Shown: positions 23,813 to 31,827, counted from the stretch's first letter. The stretch is DNA of 43,274 nucleotides from Lapidilactobacillus bayanensis (GCF_003946695.1 NZ_RHOX01000019.1:1-43274); one strand, 5' to 3'. Notes: generated from the sequence alone by a model not told the origin. A program made the numbers and translations.

Positions 23813-24308
23813 TAATTCCTGCCGCTAATAAAAGCAATTGAATGGTCGTCGGTCCGACAAAAGTGAAACCGCGTTTTTTCATATCTTTGGCGACAACTGT
23901 CCCTAAACTAGACTGTTGATTCAAAGGTGCGCCAGGTTCGACTTGCACTTGCCAAACGTTATTATCTGTAAAGTGCCACAAATATGCTGAAAAGTTGGTA
24001 AATTCAGGTGCTAATTTGACAATTGCGCGAGCATTAGTCACGATGGCCTGAATTTTACGGGGATTGCGAATCATCTCGGGATTAGTCAGCAATGCTTCTA
24101 ACTCCGGCTCGTCAAATCCAGCAACTTGGCGATAATCAAAGTTGGCAAACACCTGCCGAAAAACGGGAATCTTACTAGCCGCTGCCTTCCAACTTAGACC
24201 AGCTTGAAAAACAGCAATGACTAACATTTCAAATAAAAGTTGATCATCATGAGTTTCCTGACCAAAGATGCGATCATATTCGTGTATGCCATCTTCTTGC
24301 TTGGCCAT
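23799..24308 (-). CDS. Tag-like DNA-3-methyladenine glycosylase I family protein, divergent
   Basis: This 169-residue HhH glycosylase-like protein can be aligned with E. coli Tag across LFEMLVIAVFQAGLSW, then IRNPRKIQAIVTNARA and DMKKRGFTFVGPTT. Key Tag features are missing. There is no N-terminal Cys/His and no C-terminal H-x3-C zinc site, and the residue matching the base-recognising Glu38 is Ala (in VIAVFQAG). It is also shorter than the usual ~187 residues, ending GIIKRT where Tag proteins continue to the zinc ligands. The start overlaps the arsC-type stop in TAATG, so it is the last gene of a plsY-arsC-tag operon. It may be a diverged or inactive glycosylase. Confidence 0.82.
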   Translation of the reverse strand: MAKQEDGIHEYDRIFGQETHDDQLLFEMLVIAVFQAGLSWKAAASKIPVFRQVFANFDYRQVAGFDEPELEALLTNPEMIRNPRKIQAIVTNARAIVKLAPEFTNFSAYLWHFTDNNVWQVQVEPGAPLNQQSSLGTVVAKDMKKRGFTFVGPTTIQLLLLAAGIIKRT

Positions 24309-24757
24309 TATTTCGCACCTTTCTTGTCATGATCCTGCCAATGTTGTACCGCAAATAAACGCACACGGCTTTCAATCTCGTCGCGAACTTGGCGAAAAAC
24401 CAACAATCGTGCTTGTTCATCCCCTGTTGCCTGAGCTGGATCAACTAGCGGCCAATGAATTTTGCTCACATTCTGACTAACAACTGGACAACGATCACGC
24501 GCATCGCCGCATAATGTCACCACATAGTCACACCGCCGCAAGAATTCTGGATCAATCAATTGTGACTGCTGTTTGGAAATATCCACGCCTTTTTCTGCCA
24601 TGACTTTAACCGCCCAGGGATTTAGACCGTGCACCTCTAGACCAGCACTGGCAATTCGCCAAGTCGCTGGCAAAATTTCCCGAGCAAACCCTTCAGCCAT
24701 TTGACTACGACAAGAATTTCCGGTACATAAAAAGTAAATTTGTGGCAATATCCTCAC
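24308..24757 (-). CDS. arsC: Thioredoxin-type arsenate reductase (LMW-PTP fold)
   Basis: A 149-residue protein with the phosphatase loop [13 protein letters not shown] (Cys11, Cys16) and the redox pair in [12 protein letters not shown] (Cys83, Cys90). This is the three-cysteine relay of thioredoxin-coupled ArsC enzymes of Gram-positive bacteria, which reduce arsenate to arsenite. The frame starts with GTG directly after the plsY stop codon; a TTG three codons later behind GGTGAGG is possible. No arsenite exporter or ArsR lies nearby, so an exporter elsewhere or another phosphatase-type role is possible. Confidence 0.9.
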   Translation of the reverse strand: MRILPQIYFLCTGNSCRSQMAEGFAREILPATWRIASAGLEVHGLNPWAVKVMAEKGVDISKQQSQLIDPEFLRRCDYVVTLCGDARDRCPVVSQNVSKIHWPLVDPAQATGDEQARLLVFRQVRDEIESRVRLFAVQHWQDHDKKGAK

Positions 24758-25417
24758 CTAATTCTTTCGCTTTTGAGAATCAGTTGTCGTCGGATCAACT
24801 GATCTTGAGTGCCGAAACTTCTTTAGCCAGTCAACTTTTTTCGCCCGACCATGAATCAGGTCGGCTAAATCATGACGGAAACTAAATAGCGATAATAACA
24901 TTAGAAAAGTAAAGCCTAGGCCGACTTCCAAGTTATATTGCGTAAAACCAATCACCGCATAACTCAGCCAGATGACAATCCCAGGTAGTGTTAAATTTTG
25001 GGTCACTAGCATAACCGCCAAAGCAATCAATAAACTGAGCACGCCCCATTTTAAATTAAACAGTAATACCAAGATAACTGAAACAGCCACGCCTTTGCCA
25101 CCACGAAAGTTTTGCCAAGCTGGGAAATTGTGACCTAACGTGGTACCAATGCCGGCATACAAAATCGCTAAATTTCCTAAATCCGGAAAAAGTAACTGAC
25201 AAATTAACACGGCTAAAATAGTTTTCAATAAATCGCCGCATAATGTTAAAATACCATACTTCTTGCCAAGAACCGCACCAATATTGGCCGTCCCTGGATT
25301 ACCGGAACCTATTTCCGTGGGCTTCTGACGAGTGCGCCAGTAACTGACCACATAGGCCGTTACGAAGTTACCAAAGCCATAGCCGATCAACAAACAATAT
25401 AATTTTTCCGTCCACAT
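24758..25417 (-). CDS. plsY: Glycerol-3-phosphate acyltransferase PlsY family
   Basis: This 219-residue membrane enzyme transfers acyl from acyl-phosphate to glycerol 3-phosphate, the first step of phospholipid synthesis. It has the three PlsY loops: a segment with IGSGNPGTANIGAVLG, TLGHNFPAWQNFRGGKG, and a later TQYNLEVGLGF-type segment. Five hydrophobic helices are visible. The ATG at 25417 sits 5 nt after AGGTGAG; an upstream GTG at 25426 lies inside that site. The promoter carries an extended -10 TGCTATAAT (25463-25468). The operon with arsC and tag is unusual for the housekeeping plsY, which may be elsewhere, so this could be a second copy. Confidence 0.9.
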   Translation of the reverse strand: MWTEKLYCLLIGYGFGNFVTAYVVSYWRTRQKPTEIGSGNPGTANIGAVLGKKYGILTLCGDLLKTILAVLICQLLFPDLGNLAILYAGIGTTLGHNFPAWQNFRGGKGVAVSVILVLLFNLKWGVLSLLIALAVMLVTQNLTLPGIVIWLSYAVIGFTQYNLEVGLGFTFLMLLSLFSFRHDLADLIHGRAKKVDWLKKFRHSRSVDPTTTDSQKRKN

Positions 25418-25562
25418 TGTGCTCACCTACAGTTATTTAACTATTTCCTTAATATTACGTTGATTATAGCATAGAATTTTTGCAAGAAATGAGTGTTAAT
25501 TATGAAAATTAACCACAGTATTATTGATTGCTGAATTATTCTGTGAAAGTAATTATTTTTGG

Positions 25563-25576
25563 CGAAAGCGCTGTCT
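25563..25576. promoter_or_regulatory. Candidate cre site (CcpA)
   Basis: CGAAAGCGCTGTCT matches the cre consensus TGWAANCGNTNWCA at all but the first and last positions. It lies about 75 bp upstream of the PuuD-like gene, near a TATAAT at about 25613, placing that gene under possible carbon catabolite control. Confidence 0.5.
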
Positions 25577-25652
25577 TATACCGATTAAACCTGCATGTTG
25601 AAACGTTACGGTATATAATAAATAAGATTATTAATAAGGAGACGAAACAATC

Positions 25653-26384
25653 ATGAAACCAATTATTGCGATGCCTAGCGATGCGCTAGTTGAAGTTAAT
25701 CCGCGCATGCCTAGCGATTATCCAGCTTATGCACCCCACGATGTGAAAGAAGCGGTCTTTGCGATCGGTGCAACGCCCTTGATCCTGCCATTTCCAGATA
25801 ATATGGCTGAAGCACAAGCTGCTGCAGAAGAGATGGTTAATTTATATGACGCTTTAATTCTGCCAGGCGGTCCTGACGTTGCGCCGCAATATTTCGGCGA
25901 AGAACCGATCCCTGAAATCGGTATTACCGTCTCGCAAAAAGATGAATTTGAAATTGCGCTGATTAAAGCAACATTAGCTGCCAACAAACCCATTCTCGGT
26001 ATTTGCCGTGGTATCCAAATTATGAACGTCGCAATGGGTGGTACTTTATATCAAGATTTAGCGACGCAAGATCCCGATTACGCCATCCAACACACACAAG
26101 CAACAATCGGCAACTTTGTAACTCATCATATCAATCTCGAAGCCGATAGCCGCTTAGCTAAATTAGTTGGTATGAAACTACTCGTCAATTCACGCCACCA
26201 CCAAGCCGTCCGCAAACCCGGTAAAGGACTACGCGTCACCGCAACCGCACCAGACGGCGTCATCGAAGGCCTCGAATCAACCGATAATAATTTATTCGTC
26301 GGCGTCCAATGGCACCCAGAAAACCTCTGGCAAAAAGATCCCGTCCAGTTGAATATTTTTAAAGATCTACTAACAAGAATTTAG
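25653..26384 (+). CDS. Gamma-glutamyl hydrolase family protein (PuuD-like, peptidase C26)
   Basis: A 243-residue class I glutamine-amidotransferase-fold hydrolase. The nucleophile elbow is LGICRGIQIMN with Cys118; the triad is completed by His221 and Glu223 in QWHPE. Members such as PuuD remove the gamma-glutamyl group from gamma-glutamyl-GABA. The start follows AAGGAG. The gene precedes a glutamine-synthetase-like ligase, an amidohydrolase and a permease, fitting a pathway that adds and later removes glutamate. The UAG stop at 26382-26384 is the first three bases of a family E repeat. A candidate cre lies upstream. Confidence 0.92.
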   Translation: MKPIIAMPSDALVEVNPRMPSDYPAYAPHDVKEAVFAIGATPLILPFPDNMAEAQAAAEEMVNLYDALILPGGPDVAPQYFGEEPIPEIGITVSQKDEFEIALIKATLAANKPILGICRGIQIMNVAMGGTLYQDLATQDPDYAIQHTQATIGNFVTHHINLEADSRLAKLVGMKLLVNSRHHQAVRKPGKGLRVTATAPDGVIEGLESTDNNLFVGVQWHPENLWQKDPVQLNIFKDLLTRI

Positions 26385-26740
26385 AGTGCGGAGAACAACG
26401 GGTTGACTGTCTTAATTTAAACGGGAAGATCGCTGCGTGCTAACGCAGAGAGATTCACGCTTAAATTATGCGCAGTCAGTTGTTCGTAGCACGTTTCAGA
26501 TTAGAGTGCGAAAAGCAACGGGTTGATTGCGTAGCTCTAACTAGAAAGCACAGCTGGGTGCCAACCCAGATGGGATTTTTAGTTAGACATAGCAATCAGT
26601 TGCTTTGAGCACGTTTCAAATCAGAGTGCGAAAAGCAACGGGTTGCTGGTCCAAATTTAAATGAAAAGATTGATGCATGACAATGCAGCAAGATTTTCAC
26701 TTAAATTTCGTACCAGCAGTTGCTTTGAGCACGTTTTCAA
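26382..26740 (+). repeat. Family E cluster, types c, b, a, fused to the preceding stop codon
   Basis: Copies lie at 26382-26498 (type c, arms GGTTGACTG / CAGTCAGTTG), 26502-26618 (type b) and 26623-26740 (type a). The order c-b-a is the reverse of the a-b-c cluster at 23412-23769, though every copy is in plus orientation. The first copy supplies the UAG stop of the PuuD-like gene. Confidence 0.88.
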
Positions 26741-26792
26741 ACAAGGCCACAAATACTCACAACATACCATAACCAACCAATTACCCTCGAAT

Positions 26793-26892
26793 CCGCGTGG
26801 GGTTGAAATCTACGCGGCTACATATTAGTTAGGAAGTTCATATGAATCAAGCACATCACACCAATAATTCACCACCATTTCTTCGCTTGTGA
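26793..26892 (+). promoter_or_regulatory. Leader of the ligase gene with hairpin and short ORF
   Basis: A hairpin CCGCGT-N13-ACGCGG spans 26793-26817. AGGAAG then precedes ATG at 26842, opening a 16-codon frame (MNQAHHTNNSPPFLRL) that ends with TGA at 26892, 35 bp before the ligase start. The peptide has His-His, Asn-Asn and Pro-Pro pairs. It may be a leader peptide, but no terminator follows, so regulation by it is only possible. Confidence 0.3.
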
Positions 26893-26927
26893 ATTCACCA
26901 AACAATCGATCATGGGAGGAATTATTA

Positions 26928-28286
26928 ATGACAACTCAAAAAAATATTAACGAACTGATTGACGATTTACGCCAAAAAGGCGTACAAATCGTTGAATTTT
27001 TATACGATGATTACACTGGTTTAACTCGCGGCAAAACAATGGTAATCGACGACCTAGCCGCTCACATTACCAGTGGTATGGGCATCACCAAGGCGATGTT
27101 TGCTTCCACCGCTCGCGACGGCATTGTCGAAGTTGCTGACATGACAGCCGTAGGTGAATTACGTTTGGTTCCAGATTTAGATTCACTTCAGATTTTGCCG
27201 TATGCGCCACAAGTCGCAACGATGATGTGTGACCATTACAACACTGATGGCACGCGTGCTTCAGCTGATCCTCGCAATACTTTGCAAACCATCATCGCCA
27301 AGTTAAAAGAATTAGGTTTAACCGCAAAAATGACTTACGAACATGAATTCATGTTATTTAGTGGTACCGGCGCCGACAAAAAACCGGTCAATCCTCAAGT
27401 TTGTTTCTCAACTGATGCCATGGATTTTGCTTACACATTCTTACCAGAAATGTTAAATCAATTGCGTGCTGTGGGCATTACGCCTGTGGAATATTATCCG
27501 GAGGCTGGTAGTGGCCAACATGAACTACCAGTTGCGCCAGCTGAAGCCTTACTTGCTGCCGACAATGAAATTCGTTTCAAGCGAATCATTAAACATGTTG
27601 CTTTAGAGCACGACATGTCTGCTACTTTTGCACCAAAACCACTGTTAAATACTGAAGGTAGCGGCGCCCACGTCCACTTTTCATTATGGCAGGATGATGG
27701 CAGCAATGCTTTTTACGACGCTCACGATGATTTGCAACTTAGTCAAACAGGTTATTACTTTATTGGCGGCATGTTGAAGCACATCCAAGCTTTGACTGCT
27801 TTAACTTGCGCTACGGTTAATTCTTATCAACGTTTGCAACCCGGTGCTTGGAGTTCTGCCTTTGCCACATTCGGTCAAGATAATCGTGAAGCTGCCATTC
27901 GCGTCCCTTCAACTTTCTGGGGCGAAGAAGGTAAAACTATGAATATCGAATTAAAAGCGAGTGACGCCACGGCGAATCCATATATGGCATTAACTGGAAT
28001 TCTAGCAGCTGGCTTAGATGGCATTCAGCACAAAATCAAACCTAATCTACCAGTTGACGTTGATCCCGCTAGCTTAACAGATAACCAACGGACTGAATTA
28101 GGTGTTCAACGTTTGCCAGCAAGTCTTGAAGAAGCCTTGACTGCTTTAGGCCAAGATGATTTCTACAAAGAAATTTTCAGCTCTCGTACTATTGAAGCTT
28201 ACATTAAAGTTAAGCAAGCCGATGTCACTTACTTTGCTGGACAAACTCCTGATCAAATTGCCCAAACTCATCGTGATTTATATTAA
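26928..28286 (+). CDS. Glutamine-synthetase-family ligase (PuuA/FluG-type gamma-glutamyl ligase)
   Basis: A 452-residue ATP-dependent ligase. The start at 26928 follows GGGAGGA; an upstream GTG frame at 26889 lacks a site. Glutamine synthetase landmarks in order: TYEHEFMLF (metal glutamates), YYPEAGSGQHELP, GSGAHVHFSLW, QDNREAAIRVPS and NIELKASDATANPYMAL. The divergent C-terminal half and the lack of an adenylylation-type region fit the gamma-glutamylamine synthetase/FluG group, which joins glutamate to amines or related compounds, not ammonia. An amidohydrolase and permease follow, and a gamma-glutamyl hydrolase precedes. In fungal FluG an amidohydrolase domain is fused to this ligase type, which supports a joint function with 28585-29697. 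Confidence 0.9.
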   Translation: MTTQKNINELIDDLRQKGVQIVEFLYDDYTGLTRGKTMVIDDLAAHITSGMGITKAMFASTARDGIVEVADMTAVGELRLVPDLDSLQILPYAPQVATMMCDHYNTDGTRASADPRNTLQTIIAKLKELGLTAKMTYEHEFMLFSGTGADKKPVNPQVCFSTDAMDFAYTFLPEMLNQLRAVGITPVEYYPEAGSGQHELPVAPAEALLAADNEIRFKRIIKHVALEHDMSATFAPKPLLNTEGSGAHVHFSLWQDDGSNAFYDAHDDLQLSQTGYYFIGGMLKHIQALTALTCATVNSYQRLQPGAWSSAFATFGQDNREAAIRVPSTFWGEEGKTMNIELKASDATANPYMALTGILAAGLDGIQHKIKPNLPVDVDPASLTDNQRTELGVQRLPASLEEALTALGQDDFYKEIFSSRTIEAYIKVKQADVTYFAGQTPDQIAQTHRDLY

Positions 28287-28315
28287 TTGACAATTTAATC
28301 CAGTTAACTTACAGT
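28287..28315 (+). promoter_or_regulatory. Promoter for amidohydrolase-permease genes
   Basis: -35 TTGACA (28287-28292), a 17-bp spacer and -10 TACAGT (28310-28315). It starts directly behind the ligase stop codon and would give a leader of about 260 nt containing the tandem repeat at 28349-28568. Confidence 0.65.
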
Positions 28316-28348
28316 CTGCACTTAAAAAAAGGACCAGATTTCAACTAT

Positions 28349-28568
28349 GTGAGATAGGGCCATGTTTCTACTTGGCGCATCTCGCCAAAGTAGAATGGAC
28401 ACTGACACGAACACCAAAAGTTTCTTAGTGGGTTTTACTAAGAAACTATCATATGCGTGAGATAGGGCCATGTTTCTACTTGGCGCACTTCGCCAAAGTA
28501 GAATGGACACCGACACGAACATCAAAAGTTTCTTAGTGGGTTTTACTAAGAAACTATCATATTTGTGA
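28349..28568 (+). repeat. Tandem 108-bp duplication with hairpins and 32-codon frames
   Basis: Two units 108 bp apart differ at only six positions. Each has a hairpin CCAT-TTCTACTT-GGCG / CGCC-AAGTAGAA-TGG and a second hairpin AGTTTCTTAGT / ACTAAGAAACT. Each unit begins GTGAGATAGG and contains CGAACAC, the ends of repeat family D. Each also encodes a 32-codon frame behind GATAGGG, at 28362-28460 and 28470-28568, starting MFLLGA. Both frames stay open despite the substitutions, and each TGA stop overlaps the next GTGAGATAGG. A third start of the unit, GTGAGATAGGAG, provides the ribosome binding site of the amidohydrolase gene. All six differences fall in loops or linkers. Confidence 0.75.
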
Positions 28569-28584
28569 GATAGGAGAACCTTAA

Positions 28585-29697
28585 ATGACTTTAGAAAACT
28601 TCATCGCTACTGTACCTTTATTCGACCATCATTGTCATTTCTTAATTCAGTCTAGTGTTTCGAATCGGGCTGAACGTTTGGCTCGCGTCTCATCTGAAGC
28701 GGACAGTCAATATCCCCTGAATGACACGAAGAATCGCCTCGCTTGGTTTGCGTTTCAAGCCGAGGCTCAAGAGTTCGCACTTAATCCTGACCAGCCACTC
28801 GCACCAATGAATGCGACTGACTATGCCACTTACAACCAACGTATTTTCAGTCACTACCATTTCGAAAAAATGTTGATCGACACTGGTTTTATTCCAGATG
28901 ATCCAATTTTGGATTTGCAGGAAACGAGTCAAATTACTGGCGTCCCAATTAAACCAATCTTCCGTTTAGAAACGCATGCAGAAGAATGGCTTGTTAAAAC
29001 CGATAACTTCAGTGATTGGTGGTCTGGTTTCAGTGACCAAGTTGCCCACGCCCGTGCCAATGGTTATGTTGGTTTCAAGTCAATTGCTGCCTATCGCTTC
29101 GGTTTACGTTTACAAGACGTTAGCTTAGCCGATGCCCAGGCCGCTTACCAAACTTGGCAAGACTCTGGCATTACCCGTCTTTCGAGTCCTGTTTTGATTA
29201 GCTACTTGTTGTGGCAACTCGCCCCAGTTATCACTGGACAAAATATGCCACTTCAATTTCACGTTGGCTATGGTGACGCCGATACCGATTTGTACGAGGG
29301 CAATCCATTATTAATGCGACCATTTTTGCAAGCCTTCTGTGCTAAAGGATTAAAAGTCGTCTTGTTGCATTGCTACCCTTATCACCGTGAGGCCGGTTAT
29401 TTAGCTAGCGTCTTCCCTAATCTCTACTTCGACACCTCGCTGATCGATCCTCTTGGTCCCAGTTCTGTGACGCGTGTCTTAAATGAGTCCTTGGAATTGG
29501 CGCCTTATAATCGTTACCTATTTGCATCCGATGCCAGCACTTATCCAGAAATGTACGGCGTCGCTGCCAGATTGTTCAAGCAAGCTTTAAACACGCACTT
29601 TGAAAACTTAACTGATGTTCCAGCCGCTCAAAAAGAACGCTGGATTCAGCAAATCTGCCACGAAACAAGTGAGCAGATCTACTTGGAGGAGAATTAA
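28585..29697 (+). CDS. Amidohydrolase family protein (FluG N-domain-like)
   Basis: This 370-residue TIM-barrel metal hydrolase of the amidohydrolase_2 type has the N-terminal metal motif DHHCH (His16-x-His18), a strand-4/5 region LQFHVGYGD, a histidine in VVLLHCYPYH, and the strand-8 aspartate in LFASDAS. It lies behind the tandem leader, downstream of the ligase, and its stop overlaps the permease start (TAATG), so amidohydrolase and permease are translationally coupled. It could hydrolyse an amide, decarboxylate or open a ring of the imported compound; the substrate is not evident. It is similar in plan to the amidohydrolase half of FluG. Confidence 0.88.
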   Translation: MTLENFIATVPLFDHHCHFLIQSSVSNRAERLARVSSEADSQYPLNDTKNRLAWFAFQAEAQEFALNPDQPLAPMNATDYATYNQRIFSHYHFEKMLIDTGFIPDDPILDLQETSQITGVPIKPIFRLETHAEEWLVKTDNFSDWWSGFSDQVAHARANGYVGFKSIAAYRFGLRLQDVSLADAQAAYQTWQDSGITRLSSPVLISYLLWQLAPVITGQNMPLQFHVGYGDADTDLYEGNPLLMRPFLQAFCAKGLKVVLLHCYPYHREAGYLASVFPNLYFDTSLIDPLGPSSVTRVLNESLELAPYNRYLFASDASTYPEMYGVAARLFKQALNTHFENLTDVPAAQKERWIQQICHETSEQIYLEEN

Positions 29698-31037
29698 TGA
29701 ATAGAAAAAAATTATCACTGATTGAAGTTTTAGGCCTTTCTGTGGCCATGTTGGCACCAACTGGGGCGATGTCCTTCAATACTGCCGGCGCCGTGACTAT
29801 GGCCGGCGTCAACGCACCAATCGCCTTTTTATTAGGTGGTCTAGGCGTTTTATTCGTCGGCATTTCCTTCGTTGAATTGGGACGTCACATTCCCGGCGAA
29901 GGTTCCGCCTACGCTTACAATCGCAAGGCCCTTGGCGAAAAAGGCGGCTTTATTTCCGGTTGGCTGTTAATTTTCACTTACATCACCTTTACCATGAGTA
30001 CTTCTGCAATTGTCGGAAATTTCGTTGATGTTTTCTTGCAACATTTTGGCATTCATTTACCCGTACAACTTTATATCATTCTGACGTTAATTGTTGGTGG
30101 TGCATTGAGTCACATGGGGATTGAATTCTCAACCCGGTTTGCCTTAGCTTTGGAAATCGTCGCCGTCGGTGCTTTAGTTGTCTTAACCACCGTTATTTTG
30201 GTCCACGGTGGTCACGCTGGCCTTTCTGCAGTACCGTTGAATCCCGCTAAAAGTCAACCAACACAAATTGGTGCCGGGATGATTTTTGCCTTAATGTCTT
30301 TTGCCGGCTTTGAAGGGGCCGCTACCATTGCTCACCGCGGTAAAAATCCTGCTCGTGCAATTACAATTTCAATTTTTGGCTCTGTCGTTTTTGCGGCGAT
30401 TTTCTACTTCGTCGTTAGTTATACTGAAATCATCGGTTACGGTACTGCTAACATTAGCAAAATGGCCCATTCTGCTGCACCTTTGAATTTCTTAGCAACT
30501 CAATATATGGGCGGCGGCATGGCCGTCTTCATGGATTTTGCAGCAATGACTAGTTACTTTGCTTGCTACTTTGGTGCCTTAAACGCCGGTGCTTTCATGT
30601 TAGAGGCTTTATCGAAGAGCGGTTATTTGCATCCTTGGTTAGGCAACTTGAAAGGTGACAAACAAACGCCAACTCATGCCCTAGATTTAATTACAGTCCT
30701 TTGTTTAATCGCCTACGTTATTTTTGGCCTGATTTTGAAAGTCAATGCACCAAATTACTACAACTATTTCGGTGCCGTTGGTATGATTGCCCTACTTTTG
30801 GTTTACGTTCTCGTCAGCGTTGGTGCAATTAATTACTTCCGCACGGACAAAGTGAAATTCAATTGGTTCAAGCATCTAGTCGCACCAATTATTGGGATCA
30901 TCGTTTTGATTTTTCCGATCTACAGTAATATCTGGCCAATTCCTGCATGGCCGATGAATCTCTTCCCGTACATGGTACTTGTTTGGCTGATCATTGGTTT
31001 CTTTATTCCTAAGAAAAAGCGGACTGATTTAGAATAA
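29697..31037 (+). CDS. APC superfamily amino acid/amine permease
   Basis: This 446-residue transporter has about twelve hydrophobic segments. Helix 1 has the APC motif LSVAMLAPTGAMSFNTAG (unwound substrate-binding stretch). The loop after helix 6 is SFAGFEGAATIAHRGKNPAR, matching the GFE..A....E..NP.R pattern, although the usual glutamate before NP is replaced by basic residues. It most likely imports the compound handled by the neighbouring ligase and amidohydrolase. It is the last gene of the cluster; a terminator lies far downstream at 31828-31868, with palindromic repeats between. Confidence 0.92.
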   Translation: MNRKKLSLIEVLGLSVAMLAPTGAMSFNTAGAVTMAGVNAPIAFLLGGLGVLFVGISFVELGRHIPGEGSAYAYNRKALGEKGGFISGWLLIFTYITFTMSTSAIVGNFVDVFLQHFGIHLPVQLYIILTLIVGGALSHMGIEFSTRFALALEIVAVGALVVLTTVILVHGGHAGLSAVPLNPAKSQPTQIGAGMIFALMSFAGFEGAATIAHRGKNPARAITISIFGSVVFAAIFYFVVSYTEIIGYGTANISKMAHSAAPLNFLATQYMGGGMAVFMDFAAMTSYFACYFGALNAGAFMLEALSKSGYLHPWLGNLKGDKQTPTHALDLITVLCLIAYVIFGLILKVNAPNYYNYFGAVGMIALLLVYVLVSVGAINYFRTDKVKFNWFKHLVAPIIGIIVLIFPIYSNIWPIPAWPMNLFPYMVLVWLIIGFFIPKKKRTDLE

Positions 31038-31080
31038 CTCGTATTTTGAAAAACAGAGTTTAAGTCAATAGAAATTGTTA

Positions 31081-31310
31081 GCTTGACGTTCTTCACGTTT
31101 ATTCAAGATTGCTCATGGAATGTGTGCATTATCTTGGCAATGAAAGAATACTTGGCGCTGGAGTCTTACTTTTCAAAAGAGTGGAAACTAAAACTACTAT
31201 CGTTGCGGTTCTTCGCGCTTGTGCAAAGGTTGCGTATGGTGTGTGGCGCGTTGTCGTGGCGGCGAAAGAATACTTAGCGCTGGAACGTAGTGGGCATTCT
31301 GACTGAATAG
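31081..31310. repeat. Two partial block-B repeat units
   Basis: Degenerate units resembling one half of block B recur in tandem: AATGAAAGAATAC-TTGGCGCTGGAG near 31138 and GTGGCGGCGAAAGAATAC at 31256-31273 followed by TTAGCGCTGGAACGTAGTGG. Each is preceded by a TTCTTC(A/G)CG(T/C)-type stretch. They lack the opposite arm and lead into the complete inverted block at 31310-31560. Confidence 0.65.
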
Positions 31311-31560
31311 TGGCAATTAAAACTGTTATGTTGTGCTTCTTCGCGCTTACGCAAAGGTTGCATATGGAACATGACTCGTTGCCGTGGCGGCGAAAGAATA
31401 CTTAGCGCTGGAACGTAGTGGGCGTTGCTTGAAGCCAATTTTTGGAAAATTGTCTCCAAGACAAGCCTTATTGTAGGTGATAAATCACCAACAATAATGT
31501 CACTACTGAGCGGTATTCTTTCGCCGCCACTAAATTAACAAGAGGGCAACCTAGCGCCAG
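31310..31560. repeat. Palindromic block B, inverted copy
   Basis: This is the reverse complement counterpart of 3578-3800. The stem arms are GTGGCGGCGAAAGAATAC (31384-31401) and GTATTCTTTCGCCGCCAC (31513-31530), perfectly complementary, yet different at several positions from the arms in the 3578-3800 copy. The middle contains TTGCTTGAAGCCAATTTTTG as in the other copies. Confidence 0.8.
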
Positions 31561-31599
31561 CGCTGAATTGATGAGTGTTTGGATTGCTCCCCCCTAAAA

Positions 31600-31810
31600 T
31601 TTTGGGAAGTACAAACTTGAAGTTAAATCACACCACCACATCTCGTTTGTCAGTGCCGGAGGGAAATCGCGATCAGCCGCGGCATTCTTGTTGATGGTTT
31701 ACCATTTACAAGAAAGTTTGTATTTGAGACAAATCGGTTTTTGATTTGTCTCAAATCAAGCTCGCAGCGTTCCACCAGCGTATTTCCCGTAGGCACGAAG
31801 AAGAACTACT
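31600..31810. repeat. Palindromic block A, inverted copy
   Basis: Counterpart of 3346-3500 in opposite orientation. It has GTCAGTGCCGGAGGGAAATC on one side (about 31659-31678) and TATTTCCCGTAGGCAC on the other (about 31784-31799), with GCTCGCAGCGTTCCACCAGC between. Only one left arm is present, not two. Confidence 0.75.
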
Positions 31811-31827
31811 CAAAAATATAAGTTTAA

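Noticed and set aside
23412-26740. Possible CRISPR array because of many repeats
   Set aside because: Units are about 117 bp, contiguous or nearly so, internally palindromic, and lack uniform spacers; no cas genes are present.
28322-28525. 67-codon minus-strand frame across the tandem repeat
   Set aside because: It is the antisense of the duplicated hairpin units, has no ribosome binding site, and opposes the surrounding operon.
31081-31810. Possible insertion sequence remnant
   Set aside because: No transposase-like reading frame in any frame and no flanking target duplication seen; the structure is explained by palindromic blocks A and B.
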